Positions 26,439 through 34,707 of a stretch of 64,000 bases of DNA are shown piece by piece. Position 1 is the first letter of the stretch. Each line of letters starts with the position of its first letter. Under the pieces are notes generated by a model that did no database searches, was not told where the DNA came from, and saw only the letters and a program-made list of their open reading frames with translations. The stretch comes from Levilactobacillus humaensis (GTDB taxonomy: Bacteria > Bacillota > Bacilli > Lactobacillales > Lactobacillaceae). Position numbers and translations under genes: made by a program. The stretch spans positions 1-64,000 of the forward strand of contig NZ_BROB01000003.1 of assembly GCF_024345185.1 (NCBI RefSeq). The letters are read 5' to 3'.

Positions 26439-28493
26439 ATGTGGAAGAGAATTGGCGTCCTAGGATTTAGTTTGTTAGTTGGGCTACTTATTTTGATGGG
26501 TGTTGGCCAGACAAGAGTGCACGCTGACGTTAATGATTTGACTGGATATGTGAGTGGAAGTGTCTCGGCACCGGCTAAAATTATGGAAAGTGGTGTGACT
26601 GATCCAATCTCGCTTAATACGGCTTTGCTCAGTAGTCAAGACTATATGTTGACTTACGACTGGGGGATTAAGGATGGAATTGTTATTCACAGCGGAGACT
26701 ATGTTAAGGTTCAATTACCTAAAACAGCTGTTTATGATCAGTTCGTTACCAAGCCTATTGACGTCAAGCTTTCTGGAAGTAGTGACGCCGTCGGGACGAT
26801 GGCCCTTGACCCAACGAATAAACAACAGATGATTATTACTTTTAATAATGTTCTGGAAAACACTAATACAGGACGAAAAGGGACAATCGACATTCATGTT
26901 CATGGAAGCGAATCTGGTGGTTCAGGAACTGGTGGTACGAGTGCTTCATTGATAAGAAAGAATGGCTGGCCGATAGATACTTACGATTTGGATAAAAACG
27001 GAAATCCGCAATATATTGCGTGGCAAATCGTTGTCAATCCGGATGGCAAGAATTTAGGTGATGTGACGCTAACGGATCAAATTGGTCCTCACATGACGTT
27101 TTATCAGAATGCTGACGATGTGGACGACCCACACAATTTGACAGCAAAGGTAGACAGTAATTCACTTCCATCAGATGATGTCGAGACGACGGCATCAGGT
27201 TCAACAATCAACATAAAATTAAAGCATGTAACACAGAAGATTGACATTCTTTACTATGCAAAGATTGATGCTAATTACTTTAATACCTACAAGTGGGGGA
27301 ATTTCAGTAACTCAGTTGGATTGAGCAGTACTTCTGGAGGTGGAGATACCACCACAGATCCTGGGACGGCAGATGGCGTTCCAGCTAACGAAAGCGTTAT
27401 GAAAAACTATAGCTGGGGTGCGGCGGCCGATATTAATGGTTGGTATACAGGTTCATTTGAATTAACGAAGACAGCCTTTGGCGACCCTGAAAAGAAGGGG
27501 CTGGCTGGTGCAACGTATGACCTACAAAAACTGTCTGATACTGGGGATTGGGAGAACTACCAGACAGGATTAGTGACCGGTGCTGATGGTATTCTGAAGG
27601 ATACAACCCTTGAGGTTGGTACATATCGATTGCACGAAACGGCTGCTCCAGACGGGTACCTTTTGAATAGTACTGATAGTCCAGCAAGTACGGCAGTCAC
27701 GCCTCAGCAGTTTACCGTTTCTGCTACCGATGGGGATAAAGTTAACATGCTAACACAGAGTGATAGTCCAAATGGGGCGACTTTAATTAAGAGGGATGCT
27801 GCAAATAATAAAGTAGTCCTTGAAGGGGCGACGTATCGATTGGTCAAGGGGACCGATGCTGGTCCCGACGATACCGCTGTTGTAAAGAGTGATTTAGTTA
27901 CGGATAAAAGTGGTCAAGTTACTGTCAGTCCGCTGGCCCCTGGGATTTATTACTTTGAAGAAACGAAAGCTCCTGAGGGATACGATATAAATGACACGCC
28001 GGTTCCAGTGACCATTAAAAACACAGATACAGCTGTGGAAACAGTAGAACAGCAGGATGCGCCTAAAGAAAGTAGTTCCAGTTCAAGCTCCAGTTCAAGC
28101 TCTGATTCAAGTTCTACTTCCGGTTCTAGTTCGCACTCAAGTCATAACTCCGGTTCGAGTTCAGACTCTACCAGTAGTTACAGCTCCAGCACGAGTTCCA
28201 GCTCAAGCTCGACGTCCACACCTTCAAGCAAGCCTAACAAGGTCAGTTCGACCAGTAGCTCTACCTCTTCAATGACCTCTGGCAATAATGCCAATGGCGC
28301 CGTAACGTCAACGAGCAGTAGCCACGGGCCTAAGAGCGGGAGTTCTGCTGCCAAACCTGGCCTGCAACGTTACTTGCCAAAGACGAATGAACAGAAGAGT
28401 CTGGCTGCCATGATTATTGGCCTGGCAATCTTTGGGATTAGCCTGAGCCTTTGGGAATGGAACCGTGCCTGGTTACGTTCACTGAAACATTAA
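26439..28493 (+). CDS. Sortase-anchored surface adhesin with SpaA/Cna-B domains
   Basis: A 684-residue secreted, wall-anchored protein. Signal peptide 1-29 (cleavage after VHA); adhesive beta-rich domains about 35-300, whose WQIVVNPDGK and VTLTDQIGPHMT resemble collagen-binding/Ig-like A domains; two SpaA/Cna-B domains at about 338-410 and 446-520 with isopeptide-forming lysines K344 and K451 and catalytic glutamates in RLHETAAPDGY and FEETKAPEGY; a Ser-rich stalk about 544-635; and sorting signal LPKTN at 646-650, hydrophobic helix 655-671 and basic tail. Sortase would cut between T and N. ATG 26439 follows GAGG. It sits between recN and gmk, which are usually close, and looks more AT-rich than its neighbours. 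Ligand unknown. Confidence 0.92.
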   Translation: MWKRIGVLGFSLLVGLLILMGVGQTRVHADVNDLTGYVSGSVSAPAKIMESGVTDPISLNTALLSSQDYMLTYDWGIKDGIVIHSGDYVKVQLPKTAVYDQFVTKPIDVKLSGSSDAVGTMALDPTNKQQMIITFNNVLENTNTGRKGTIDIHVHGSESGGSGTGGTSASLIRKNGWPIDTYDLDKNGNPQYIAWQIVVNPDGKNLGDVTLTDQIGPHMTFYQNADDVDDPHNLTAKVDSNSLPSDDVETTASGSTINIKLKHVTQKIDILYYAKIDANYFNTYKWGNFSNSVGLSSTSGGGDTTTDPGTADGVPANESVMKNYSWGAAADINGWYTGSFELTKTAFGDPEKKGLAGATYDLQKLSDTGDWENYQTGLVTGADGILKDTTLEVGTYRLHETAAPDGYLLNSTDSPASTAVTPQQFTVSATDGDKVNMLTQSDSPNGATLIKRDAANNKVVLEGATYRLVKGTDAGPDDTAVVKSDLVTDKSGQVTVSPLAPGIYYFEETKAPEGYDINDTPVPVTIKNTDTAVETVEQQDAPKESSSSSSSSSSSDSSSTSGSSSHSSHNSGSSSDSTSSYSSSTSSSSSSTSTPSSKPNKVSSTSSSTSSMTSGNNANGAVTSTSSSHGPKSGSSAAKPGLQRYLPKTNEQKSLAAMIIGLAIFGISLSLWEWNRAWLRSLKH
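28083..28344 (+). repeat. Serine-rich repetitive stalk region
   Basis: Low-complexity coding sequence alternating TCA/TCC/AGT/AGC serine codons (residues about 544-635 of the adhesin). Codon choice is varied although the protein is repetitive, which resists slippage; length may vary between strains. Confidence 0.85.
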
Positions 28494-28499
28494 TTTCGT

Positions 28500-28547
28500 C
28501 AAAAAAAATAACGCCTCCTAGTCTATGGTCTAGGGGACGTTATTTTT
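28500..28547. terminator. Bidirectional terminator between adhesin and minus-strand gene
   Basis: AAAAATAACG at the left pairs with CGTTATTTTT at the right, with an inner CCTCCTA/TAGGGG pairing and loop GTCTATGGTC. A-run and T-run on either side allow function for both convergent genes. Confidence 0.9.
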
Positions 28548-28548
28548 G

Positions 28549-28875
28549 TTAGAATCGTTGGATTGAACGCAAAAGTCGGGGAGCAACGATTGTCGTTAAC
28601 CGATGGTCTTGCTTCAGGACGAGGTGACCAGCGGTATCTTCTTTCAAATGACCCATAGCCACTGCGGGGGCAATGTCTGGATTTGAACTCTTAAACTGTA
28701 AGCGAACAAAGTAGTGTCGGTCTAGCGCCTGACGGATAAAATAGGTCAGTTGCGATTCTGGCATCTGTGCGTCAACGACTTGTCCCTGAACAACGGGACG
28801 GGAACTAAATAATTCTTTGTATGCAGTGGCAACCCGATCGGAAAGGGCTGCGCGATTAAGATTTAAGTTTTGCAT
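28549..28875 (-). CDS. Small protein with SOS boxes, weak YolD-like similarity
   Basis: A 108-residue soluble basic protein beginning MQNLNLNRAALSDRV. Its C-terminal half, with IRQALDRHYFVRLQF, then GHLKEDTAGHLVLKQDHRLTTIVAP and a closing LLRSIQRF, resembles the beta-rich pattern of YolD-like proteins, which accompany error-prone polymerases in Bacilli; this is a weak inference. Two LexA-type boxes lie directly upstream. ATG at 28875 is preceded by GAGGTG; a GTG three codons earlier would overlap that site. It is convergent with the adhesin and divergent from gmk. No polymerase gene is adjacent. Confidence 0.7.
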   Translation of the reverse strand: MQNLNLNRAALSDRVATAYKELFSSRPVVQGQVVDAQMPESQLTYFIRQALDRHYFVRLQFKSSNPDIAPAVAMGHLKEDTAGHLVLKQDHRLTTIVAPRLLRSIQRF

Positions 28876-28886
28876 GCTGATCACCT

Positions 28887-28927
28887 CGAACGTTTGTTTG
28901 TGTCTTTATTATACGAACATACGTTTG
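28887..28927 (-). promoter_or_regulatory. Pair of LexA (SOS) box-like operators
   Basis: CGAACGTTTGTTTG at 28887-28900 and CGAACATACGTTTG at 28914-28927 match the Firmicutes LexA consensus CGAAC-RNRY-GTTYG closely, the second best. They are 27 bases apart and lie directly in front of the minus-strand gene, covering its likely promoter. Confidence 0.75.
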
Positions 28928-29140
28928 AAAAGGCAAGACTTTTTTATCGGGTGGTCGAAATTACCAGTGATCCAGACTTTTTCTGGTTTTTCGGGTGGGA
29001 TTCAACCTATTCGCGGGTAAATAGTGGTAATATAGTTACCTATAGATTAATAGCAGAGACTGCCAGAGTTGTGAGGTAAGACCAACTCGGTGGTGACCGG
29101 CGCTTAAATAAATTTTTTTGGATGAAGGGATTTTTAAACG
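28928..29140 (+). other. Gene-free stretch before gmk
   Basis: About 210 bases between the LexA boxes and gmk. It must hold the gmk promoter, but no consensus pair stands out; TAATATAG at 29027-29034 could supply a -10. No open frame with a ribosome-binding site is seen. Confidence 0.4.
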
Positions 29141-29755
29141 ATGGCTAAACGTGGAATGCTCATTGTGCTCTCGGGTCCTTCCGGAGTAGGTAAAGGAACC
29201 GTGCGCAAGGCTCTTTTTGAAACAGGCGCAACCGATTTTTCATATTCGATTTCGATGACAACGCGGCAACCCCGTGAAGGTGAAGTCAATGGGGTCGACT
29301 ATTATTTTGTTTCTAAAGAGGAATTCGAAGAAAATATTCGGACGGGTCAGATGCTGGAATATGCCAAGTATGTTGACAACTACTATGGAACCCCGTTAAA
29401 ATATGTTAATGAGACCCTTGACCAAGGTAAGGATGTCTTTTTGGAAATTGAAGTCAACGGTGCCATGCAGGTTCGGGCTAATTGTCCCGATGCCGTCTTT
29501 GTGTTCTTGACGCCGCCAGACTTAATGGAATTAAAGCACCGCCTGATTGGTCGGGGAACTGACGCCATGGACGTTATTAATAAACGGATCAAGAAGGCTG
29601 TTGGTGAAATTCAAATGATGCGCAACTATGACTATGCCGTGGTCAACGACGAAGTCAACAAAGCAGTTGAGCGGATTCAAATGATTATTCGCAGTGAACG
29701 GTTACGGGTAACCCGGGTCATGCCGGATTACGAACAAATGATTGGAGACGAATAG
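29141..29755 (+). CDS. gmk: Guanylate kinase
   Basis: A 204-residue kinase converting GMP to GDP with ATP. The P-loop GPSGVGKGT lies at residues 12-20; [19 protein letters not shown] binds GMP; the lid region [14 protein letters not shown] follows. Length matches the family. It starts a long run, gmk-rpoZ-coaBC-priA-fmt-rsmB-stp-pknB, standard in Firmicutes. ATG is preceded by GAAGGGA. Three bases separate it from rpoZ. Confidence 0.97.
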   Translation: MAKRGMLIVLSGPSGVGKGTVRKALFETGATDFSYSISMTTRQPREGEVNGVDYYFVSKEEFEENIRTGQMLEYAKYVDNYYGTPLKYVNETLDQGKDVFLEIEVNGAMQVRANCPDAVFVFLTPPDLMELKHRLIGRGTDAMDVINKRIKKAVGEIQMMRNYDYAVVNDEVNKAVERIQMIIRSERLRVTRVMPDYEQMIGDE

Positions 29756-29758
29756 AAG

Positions 29759-29974
29759 ATGCTACTTTATCCCTCAGTTGATGATTTATTAGCACAAGTT
29801 GATTCACGTTACTCATTGATCATGTTGGCTAGCAAGCGGGCCCACGAGTTGGACGCCGGTGCCAAGCCACTCTTGACCGATTACAAGTCGCCTAAGACCA
29901 TTGGTCGTGCCCTGGAAGAAATTGCAGCCGGCGCACTAATGATTGATCCGGACGAAAAGGATTTGAACGCCTAA
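29759..29974 (+). CDS. rpoZ: RNA polymerase omega subunit
   Basis: A 71-residue subunit that assists assembly of the beta-prime subunit of RNA polymerase. It begins [31 protein letters not shown], whose [13 protein letters not shown] core is diagnostic. Its start lies three bases past the gmk stop, so the two are coupled; the Firmicutes order gmk-rpoZ is intact. Confidence 0.96.
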   Translation: MLLYPSVDDLLAQVDSRYSLIMLASKRAHELDAGAKPLLTDYKSPKTIGRALEEIAAGALMIDPDEKDLNA

Positions 29975-29991
29975 CGCGGGCATTTCAGGAA

Positions 29992-30028
29992 AGACCAGGT
30001 TGCCATTGGGTGATCTGGCTTTTTTTAT
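29992..30028 (+). terminator. Possible terminator after rpoZ
   Basis: ACCAGGTTGCC and GGGTGATCTGGC can pair imperfectly around ATT, followed by TTTTTTT. It is a moderate hairpin that may only attenuate transcription into coaBC. Confidence 0.6.
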
Positions 30029-30069
30029 CACGAAAGGGACGCAATTGCTGTTAAATTGGGAGGGCTACT

Positions 30070-31281
30070 ATGTTTGAAGGAAAACACGTGACGTTAACGG
30101 TAAGCGGGAGTGTGGCGGCCTATAAGGCGGCAATTTTGGCTCGAGACTTACAACGACTCGGCGCAACTGTCCGCGTTGTCTTGACGGCTGCGGCCGCTAA
30201 GTTTGTGACGCCGGCAACCTTTGCCGCATTAACCAAGCAGCCGGTGCTGACCGATGATCAGTGGTGGCGAGCGGACGGTCAAATTCCCCACATTGACTTG
30301 GCCGACTGGACAGACTTAGCCATTGCGGCACCCGCCTCGGCGAACCTCATGGCCCAATTAGCCAACGGGTTAGCCGATGATGTTGCCAGTGCCACTTGGC
30401 TAGCGACAGCGGCCCCTAAGGTAATCGTGCCAGCCATGAATACGCACATGTGGCAGGCTCCGGCCACCCAACGCAACCGGCAGACATTAATTGCCGATGG
30501 CGTAACGGTGTTGACCCCGGCGACGGGTGCCTTGGCCGAAGGCTACAGTGGCACGGGACGTTTCCTAGAACCCGCCGAGATTACCCGCCAACTTCAAGAG
30601 CTACCACTTTTTGGGCAGCAAACTTTGCAAGGTAAGTCGGTCATTGTGACCGCTGGGGGAACCCGTGAGCGGCTCGATCCCGTGCGTTTTCTGACCAATG
30701 ATTCTTCCGGTAAGATGGGTTATGCCGTGGCTGAAGCCGCACAACAGGCAGGGGCAACGGTTACTCTGATCACGGCGCCAACACGATTGACGCCGCCGGC
30801 CGGCGTGACGGTCGTGCCGATTCAGAGTACCAGTGACCTCGCCCAGGCGGTCTTAGACCGTTTTCCACAAGCCGATGCGCTCGTCATGGCCGCCGCCGTG
30901 GCTGATTTTCAACCATTAGATGTGGCCGACCAGAAGATTAAGAAGAGCGCCGATAATGATGGCTTAATTTTGAAGTTAAGAAAGACCCCGGATATCCTGG
31001 CAGAAGTGGCCAAGATCAAACAGCCGCACCAGGTGACCGTGGGTTTTGCTGCGGAGACACAGAACTTATTAGCTAACGCGCAACACAAGCTACACAGCAA
31101 GTCGTTAGACTTATTGGCTGCCAATGATGTCTCGCGGACTGATATTGGATTCAACAGTGATGACAATCAGGTGACTTTGATTGACGCCAACGGTGAAGAG
31201 ATCCAGACACCGAAGACCAGCAAGACGCAGATTGCGACGCTACTGGTTGATCAATTAGCCAAAATTTTAGCAACGAAGTGA
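30070..31281 (+). CDS. coaBC: Phosphopantothenoylcysteine synthetase/decarboxylase
   Basis: A 403-residue bifunctional enzyme for coenzyme A synthesis: the N-terminal flavodoxin-like domain (about 1-175) decarboxylates phosphopantothenoylcysteine, and the C-terminal domain (from about 190, with TAGGTRERLDPVRFLTNDSSGKMG) makes it with CTP. H74 in QIPHIDL and PAMNTHMW (121-128) are the conserved decarboxylase residues. The flap that normally holds the catalytic cysteine reads GALAEGYSGTGR, with E155 in the cysteine position. ATG follows GGGAGG. It is followed by priA two bases later. Confidence 0.95.
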   Translation: MFEGKHVTLTVSGSVAAYKAAILARDLQRLGATVRVVLTAAAAKFVTPATFAALTKQPVLTDDQWWRADGQIPHIDLADWTDLAIAAPASANLMAQLANGLADDVASATWLATAAPKVIVPAMNTHMWQAPATQRNRQTLIADGVTVLTPATGALAEGYSGTGRFLEPAEITRQLQELPLFGQQTLQGKSVIVTAGGTRERLDPVRFLTNDSSGKMGYAVAEAAQQAGATVTLITAPTRLTPPAGVTVVPIQSTSDLAQAVLDRFPQADALVMAAAVADFQPLDVADQKIKKSADNDGLILKLRKTPDILAEVAKIKQPHQVTVGFAAETQNLLANAQHKLHSKSLDLLAANDVSRTDIGFNSDDNQVTLIDANGEEIQTPKTSKTQIATLLVDQLAKILATK

Positions 31282-31291
31282 GGTGACAACC

Positions 31292-33712
31292 ATGGCCCAA
31301 ATTGGCCAAATTTTAGTAGATGTGCCCACGATGCAGACAAATGACCCATATTCCTATGCGATCCCCGCTGAGTTAGAGCATCAGGTTCAGGTGGGGATGC
31401 GGGTAATTGTGCCATTTGGCCGTGGTCACCGTCTGGTAGATGGTGTGGTCGTGGGACTCAGTGATGTCACCAGTTTTGATGGTCAGTTAAAGCCGATTGA
31501 AACGGTGCTTGATTTGGCCCCGGTCCTCAACAGTGAATTACGCCAGTTGGCGGATTGGCTGGCGACCAAGACCTACGCCTTTCGAATTACGTGTATTCAA
31601 ACGATGTTACCTAACTTACTCAAGACGCAACCGAAGCGCCAGGTGCGGCCGACGACCACGCTGAGTGACGCCAAAATGGCGACTTATTTTCCAGAGGGGG
31701 CACCCAGGGACTTCGATGCCACCAAGCTCGATGAAGAAACGGTGGCTGGTCTACTCAAGCTCCAACGGGCGGGCAAGGTTGAAGTCGTTTACCAGGTGAA
31801 GAACCAGGCCACGGCGAAGACGACGACCGGGATTACCCCGGCATTGCCTCCAACCAAATTAAACGAGATTCGGGAGGCCGTCAGTCAACGGGCCCCGAAA
31901 CAAGCGGATCTCTTGGCCTATCTCGCTCAGATGCCAGCTGATAAGGTCATCGCTCAGAGCGAAGCCCGGAAGCAGGCCAACGTGAGTGCGGCAGTCATGA
32001 CGACCGCTGCCGAGAAAGGGTGGTTGACCCGGTCGACACTGGAGGTCTACCGTGATCCGTTCCATCAACCCGTTACACCTACGAAACCCCTGCATTTGAA
32101 TGCGGAACAGCAGGTGGCGGTTAGTGCCATTACTACCGCTGTTGATGAGCAACAGACCGAAAATTTCTTGGTTGAAGGGGTCACCGGGAGTGGGAAAACC
32201 GAAGTCTACCTGCAAAGTATTGCCGTAGCTCTGGATCAAGGACGGACAGCTCTCATGCTGGTGCCTGAAATTGCCTTGACGCCCCAGATGGTCAATCGGG
32301 TGAAAGCTCGGTTTGGCCAGCGGGTGGCGGTTCTGCATAGTGGGTTATCCAAGGGAGAACAGTATGACGAATGGCGGCGGATCGATCGCGGCGAGGCAAC
32401 AGTGGTTGTCGGTGCCCGGTCCGCAGTCTTCGCACCTGTGGAGAATCTCGGCATTATCATCATGGATGAGGAACACGAAAGCAGTTATAAGCAAGATGAG
32501 AATCCACGTTATCACGCCCGTGACGTGGCGTTGTGGCGCGGTGAATACAATCACTGTCCGGTCGTGCTGGGAAGTGCCACACCGTCCTTGGAGACGCGTG
32601 CGCGGGCTGCCAAGGGCCTCTACACGCGGTTGGTCCTACCCAAACGGGCGAAGACGCAGGCGATGATGCCCACGGTTCACGTGGTTGATATGCGCGAGCA
32701 GATGAAATTACAAGGGGACAGCGACTTCTCGGAACCGCTCATGACGGCCATTCAAGAACGCTTGGATCGGCATGAACAGATTGTCTTGATGCTGAATCGA
32801 CGGGGTTACTCGTCATTTGTCATGTGTCGGGACTGTGGGTTCGTGCTGAAGTGTCCCAATTGTGACATCTCACTGACGTTGCACATGGATACGCACAGCA
32901 TGAAGTGTCACTACTGTGGGCATGAGGAGGCCATTCCTCACGTTTGTCCCAACTGTCATAGCAAGAAGATTCGCTATTATGGAACCGGGACGCAGAAGGT
33001 GCAACAAGCCTTAGAGCAGCGCTTGCCAGATGCAAAAATCTTGCGGATGGATGTGGATTCTACCCGTCGGAAGGGCGCCCATGAACGTCTGTTACGTCAA
33101 TTTGGCGAGCACAAGGCAGATATTTTACTGGGAACCCAAATGATTGCTAAGGGTCTGGACTTTCCCAACGTCACGTTGGTCGGTGTTCTGAACGCCGATA
33201 CGGCGCTAGGCTTACCGGACTTTCGGGCGAGCGAACGGACTTTCCAACTGCTGACGCAGGTCAGTGGTCGCGCCGGTCGCGCCAGCAAGCCAGGTGAGGT
33301 GTATATCCAGACGTTTAATCCGGACCACTATGCCATTCAGTTGGCGCAGCAACAGGATTACGAACGGTTCTTCGTGACCGAGATGCACATGCGGCATCAA
33401 GGAAGCTATCCGCCATATTACTTTGCGGTTCAGCTGACAGCCAGTCATGAAGAAGAGGCGGTAGCGGCCAAGGCAATGTTTCAGATTGTCGATGCCTTAA
33501 AGCAGGGGCTCAGTCCCCAAGCGATTATCCTCGGTCCCACGCCTAAGGCGATTGCGCGGGTCAAGCGGAAGTATTATTATCAAGTTGTGATTAAATATAA
33601 ACACGAGCCGAAATTACGGGAGGTGCTCGAACAGATTCGTCAGGCAGCTCAGGTGCCAGCAAGGCACGGGTTGGCCGTGACGATCGATTCGGAACCAATG
33701 TCCTTTATGTAG
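31292..33712 (+). CDS. priA: Primosomal replication restart helicase PriA
   Basis: An 806-residue superfamily 2 helicase that reloads the replisome at stalled forks. The N-terminal 3'-DNA-binding domain (1-100) precedes the helicase core with GVTGSGKTEVYLQS (Walker A), IIIMDEEHES (Walker B) and VLGSATPS. Two zinc sites are clear: CRDCGFVLKCPNC, then CHYCG and CPNC. ATG 31292 follows GTGAGGTG; a GTG nine bases earlier overlaps that site. It is coupled to coaBC. Confidence 0.96.
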   Translation: MAQIGQILVDVPTMQTNDPYSYAIPAELEHQVQVGMRVIVPFGRGHRLVDGVVVGLSDVTSFDGQLKPIETVLDLAPVLNSELRQLADWLATKTYAFRITCIQTMLPNLLKTQPKRQVRPTTTLSDAKMATYFPEGAPRDFDATKLDEETVAGLLKLQRAGKVEVVYQVKNQATAKTTTGITPALPPTKLNEIREAVSQRAPKQADLLAYLAQMPADKVIAQSEARKQANVSAAVMTTAAEKGWLTRSTLEVYRDPFHQPVTPTKPLHLNAEQQVAVSAITTAVDEQQTENFLVEGVTGSGKTEVYLQSIAVALDQGRTALMLVPEIALTPQMVNRVKARFGQRVAVLHSGLSKGEQYDEWRRIDRGEATVVVGARSAVFAPVENLGIIIMDEEHESSYKQDENPRYHARDVALWRGEYNHCPVVLGSATPSLETRARAAKGLYTRLVLPKRAKTQAMMPTVHVVDMREQMKLQGDSDFSEPLMTAIQERLDRHEQIVLMLNRRGYSSFVMCRDCGFVLKCPNCDISLTLHMDTHSMKCHYCGHEEAIPHVCPNCHSKKIRYYGTGTQKVQQALEQRLPDAKILRMDVDSTRRKGAHERLLRQFGEHKADILLGTQMIAKGLDFPNVTLVGVLNADTALGLPDFRASERTFQLLTQVSGRAGRASKPGEVYIQTFNPDHYAIQLAQQQDYERFFVTEMHMRHQGSYPPYYFAVQLTASHEEEAVAAKAMFQIVDALKQGLSPQAIILGPTPKAIARVKRKYYYQVVIKYKHEPKLREVLEQIRQAAQVPARHGLAVTIDSEPMSFM

Positions 33713-33762
33713 GCGATTAGCCAAATAAAATTGAAACTTAACTATGGAAAGTATGGTGTCCA

Positions 33763-34707
33763 ATGACTTCAGTTATTTTTATGGGAACGCCGCAGTTTTC
33801 TGCGCCGATCCTGAGTAGTTTGATTGACCATGGCTACAATGTCCTGGCCGTGGTAACCCAGCCAGACCGTCGTGTCGGCCGGAAGCATGTTTTAACGGCG
33901 TCACCCGTCAAGCAGGTGGCCGTGGACCACGATATCGAGGTCTTACAACCCGAAAAGATCTCCGGGAGTCCCGAGATGGCTCGAGCCATTGAACTGGCCC
34001 CAGACCTCATTGTGACGGCAGCCTTTGGTCAATTTCTGCCAACCAAGCTACTGAAGGCGGCCAAGGTGGCGGCAGTTAATGTCCATGCCTCATTGTTGCC
34101 CAAGTACCGTGGTGGCGCACCCGTACACTATGCCATCATGAATGGTGACAAGGAGACCGGGGTTTCCATCATGTACATGGAAAAGAAGATGGATGCAGGG
34201 GATGTCATCGCGCAAGAAGCCATGCCAATCACGGACCAAGATGATGTGGGGAGTATGTTTGATAAGCTGAGCCTGTTGGGTCGCGACCTCTTACTGGCCA
34301 CGTTACCTAAGCTCCTGGCAAATGAAATTACGCCGGTGCCACAAGATGAGAGTCAGGTCACATTCTCCCCAACGATCAAGCCGGAGGAAGAACGCGTGGA
34401 CATCACACTGAGTGCCCACCTGATCGACTGCAAGGTTCGTGCCCTGCGGCCATTACCAACGGCCCACGTCTATCTCAATGGCGTGCGGACCAAGTTGTGG
34501 CAGGTGAAGGTGCTCGATCAGACGACGGACCTCAAGCCCGGTCAATTAGTGAGTCATGACAAGCATCACTTGGCGATTGCCACCGGAGATCATGGGGTGC
34601 TCGCAATCGAGACACTTCAACCGGCTGGCAAACCAAAGTTAAGTATTACCGATTTTCTAAACGGAACTCAAGATGCCCTTAATGTGGGCGAACAGGTGGT
34701 TGAATAA
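33763..34707 (+). CDS. fmt: Methionyl-tRNA formyltransferase
   Basis: A 314-residue enzyme that formylates initiator methionyl-tRNA using 10-formyltetrahydrofolate. The catalytic stretch NVHASLLPKYRGGAPVHYAI carries the conserved asparagine, histidine and following residues; the C-terminal OB domain (about 205-310) binds tRNA. ATG is preceded by a poor ribosome-binding site (GGAAAG), 50 bases after priA. Its stop shares one base with the rsmB start. Confidence 0.96.
   Translation: MTSVIFMGTPQFSAPILSSLIDHGYNVLAVVTQPDRRVGRKHVLTASPVKQVAVDHDIEVLQPEKISGSPEMARAIELAPDLIVTAAFGQFLPTKLLKAAKVAAVNVHASLLPKYRGGAPVHYAIMNGDKETGVSIMYMEKKMDAGDVIAQEAMPITDQDDVGSMFDKLSLLGRDLLLATLPKLLANEITPVPQDESQVTFSPTIKPEEERVDITLSAHLIDCKVRALRPLPTAHVYLNGVRTKLWQVKVLDQTTDLKPGQLVSHDKHHLAIATGDHGVLAIETLQPAGKPKLSITDFLNGTQDALNVGEQVVE

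Noticed and set aside
28083-28344. Possible simple tandem repeat array
   Set aside because: The serine codons vary and keep the reading frame; it is the stalk of the adhesin, not a separate repeat or CRISPR array.
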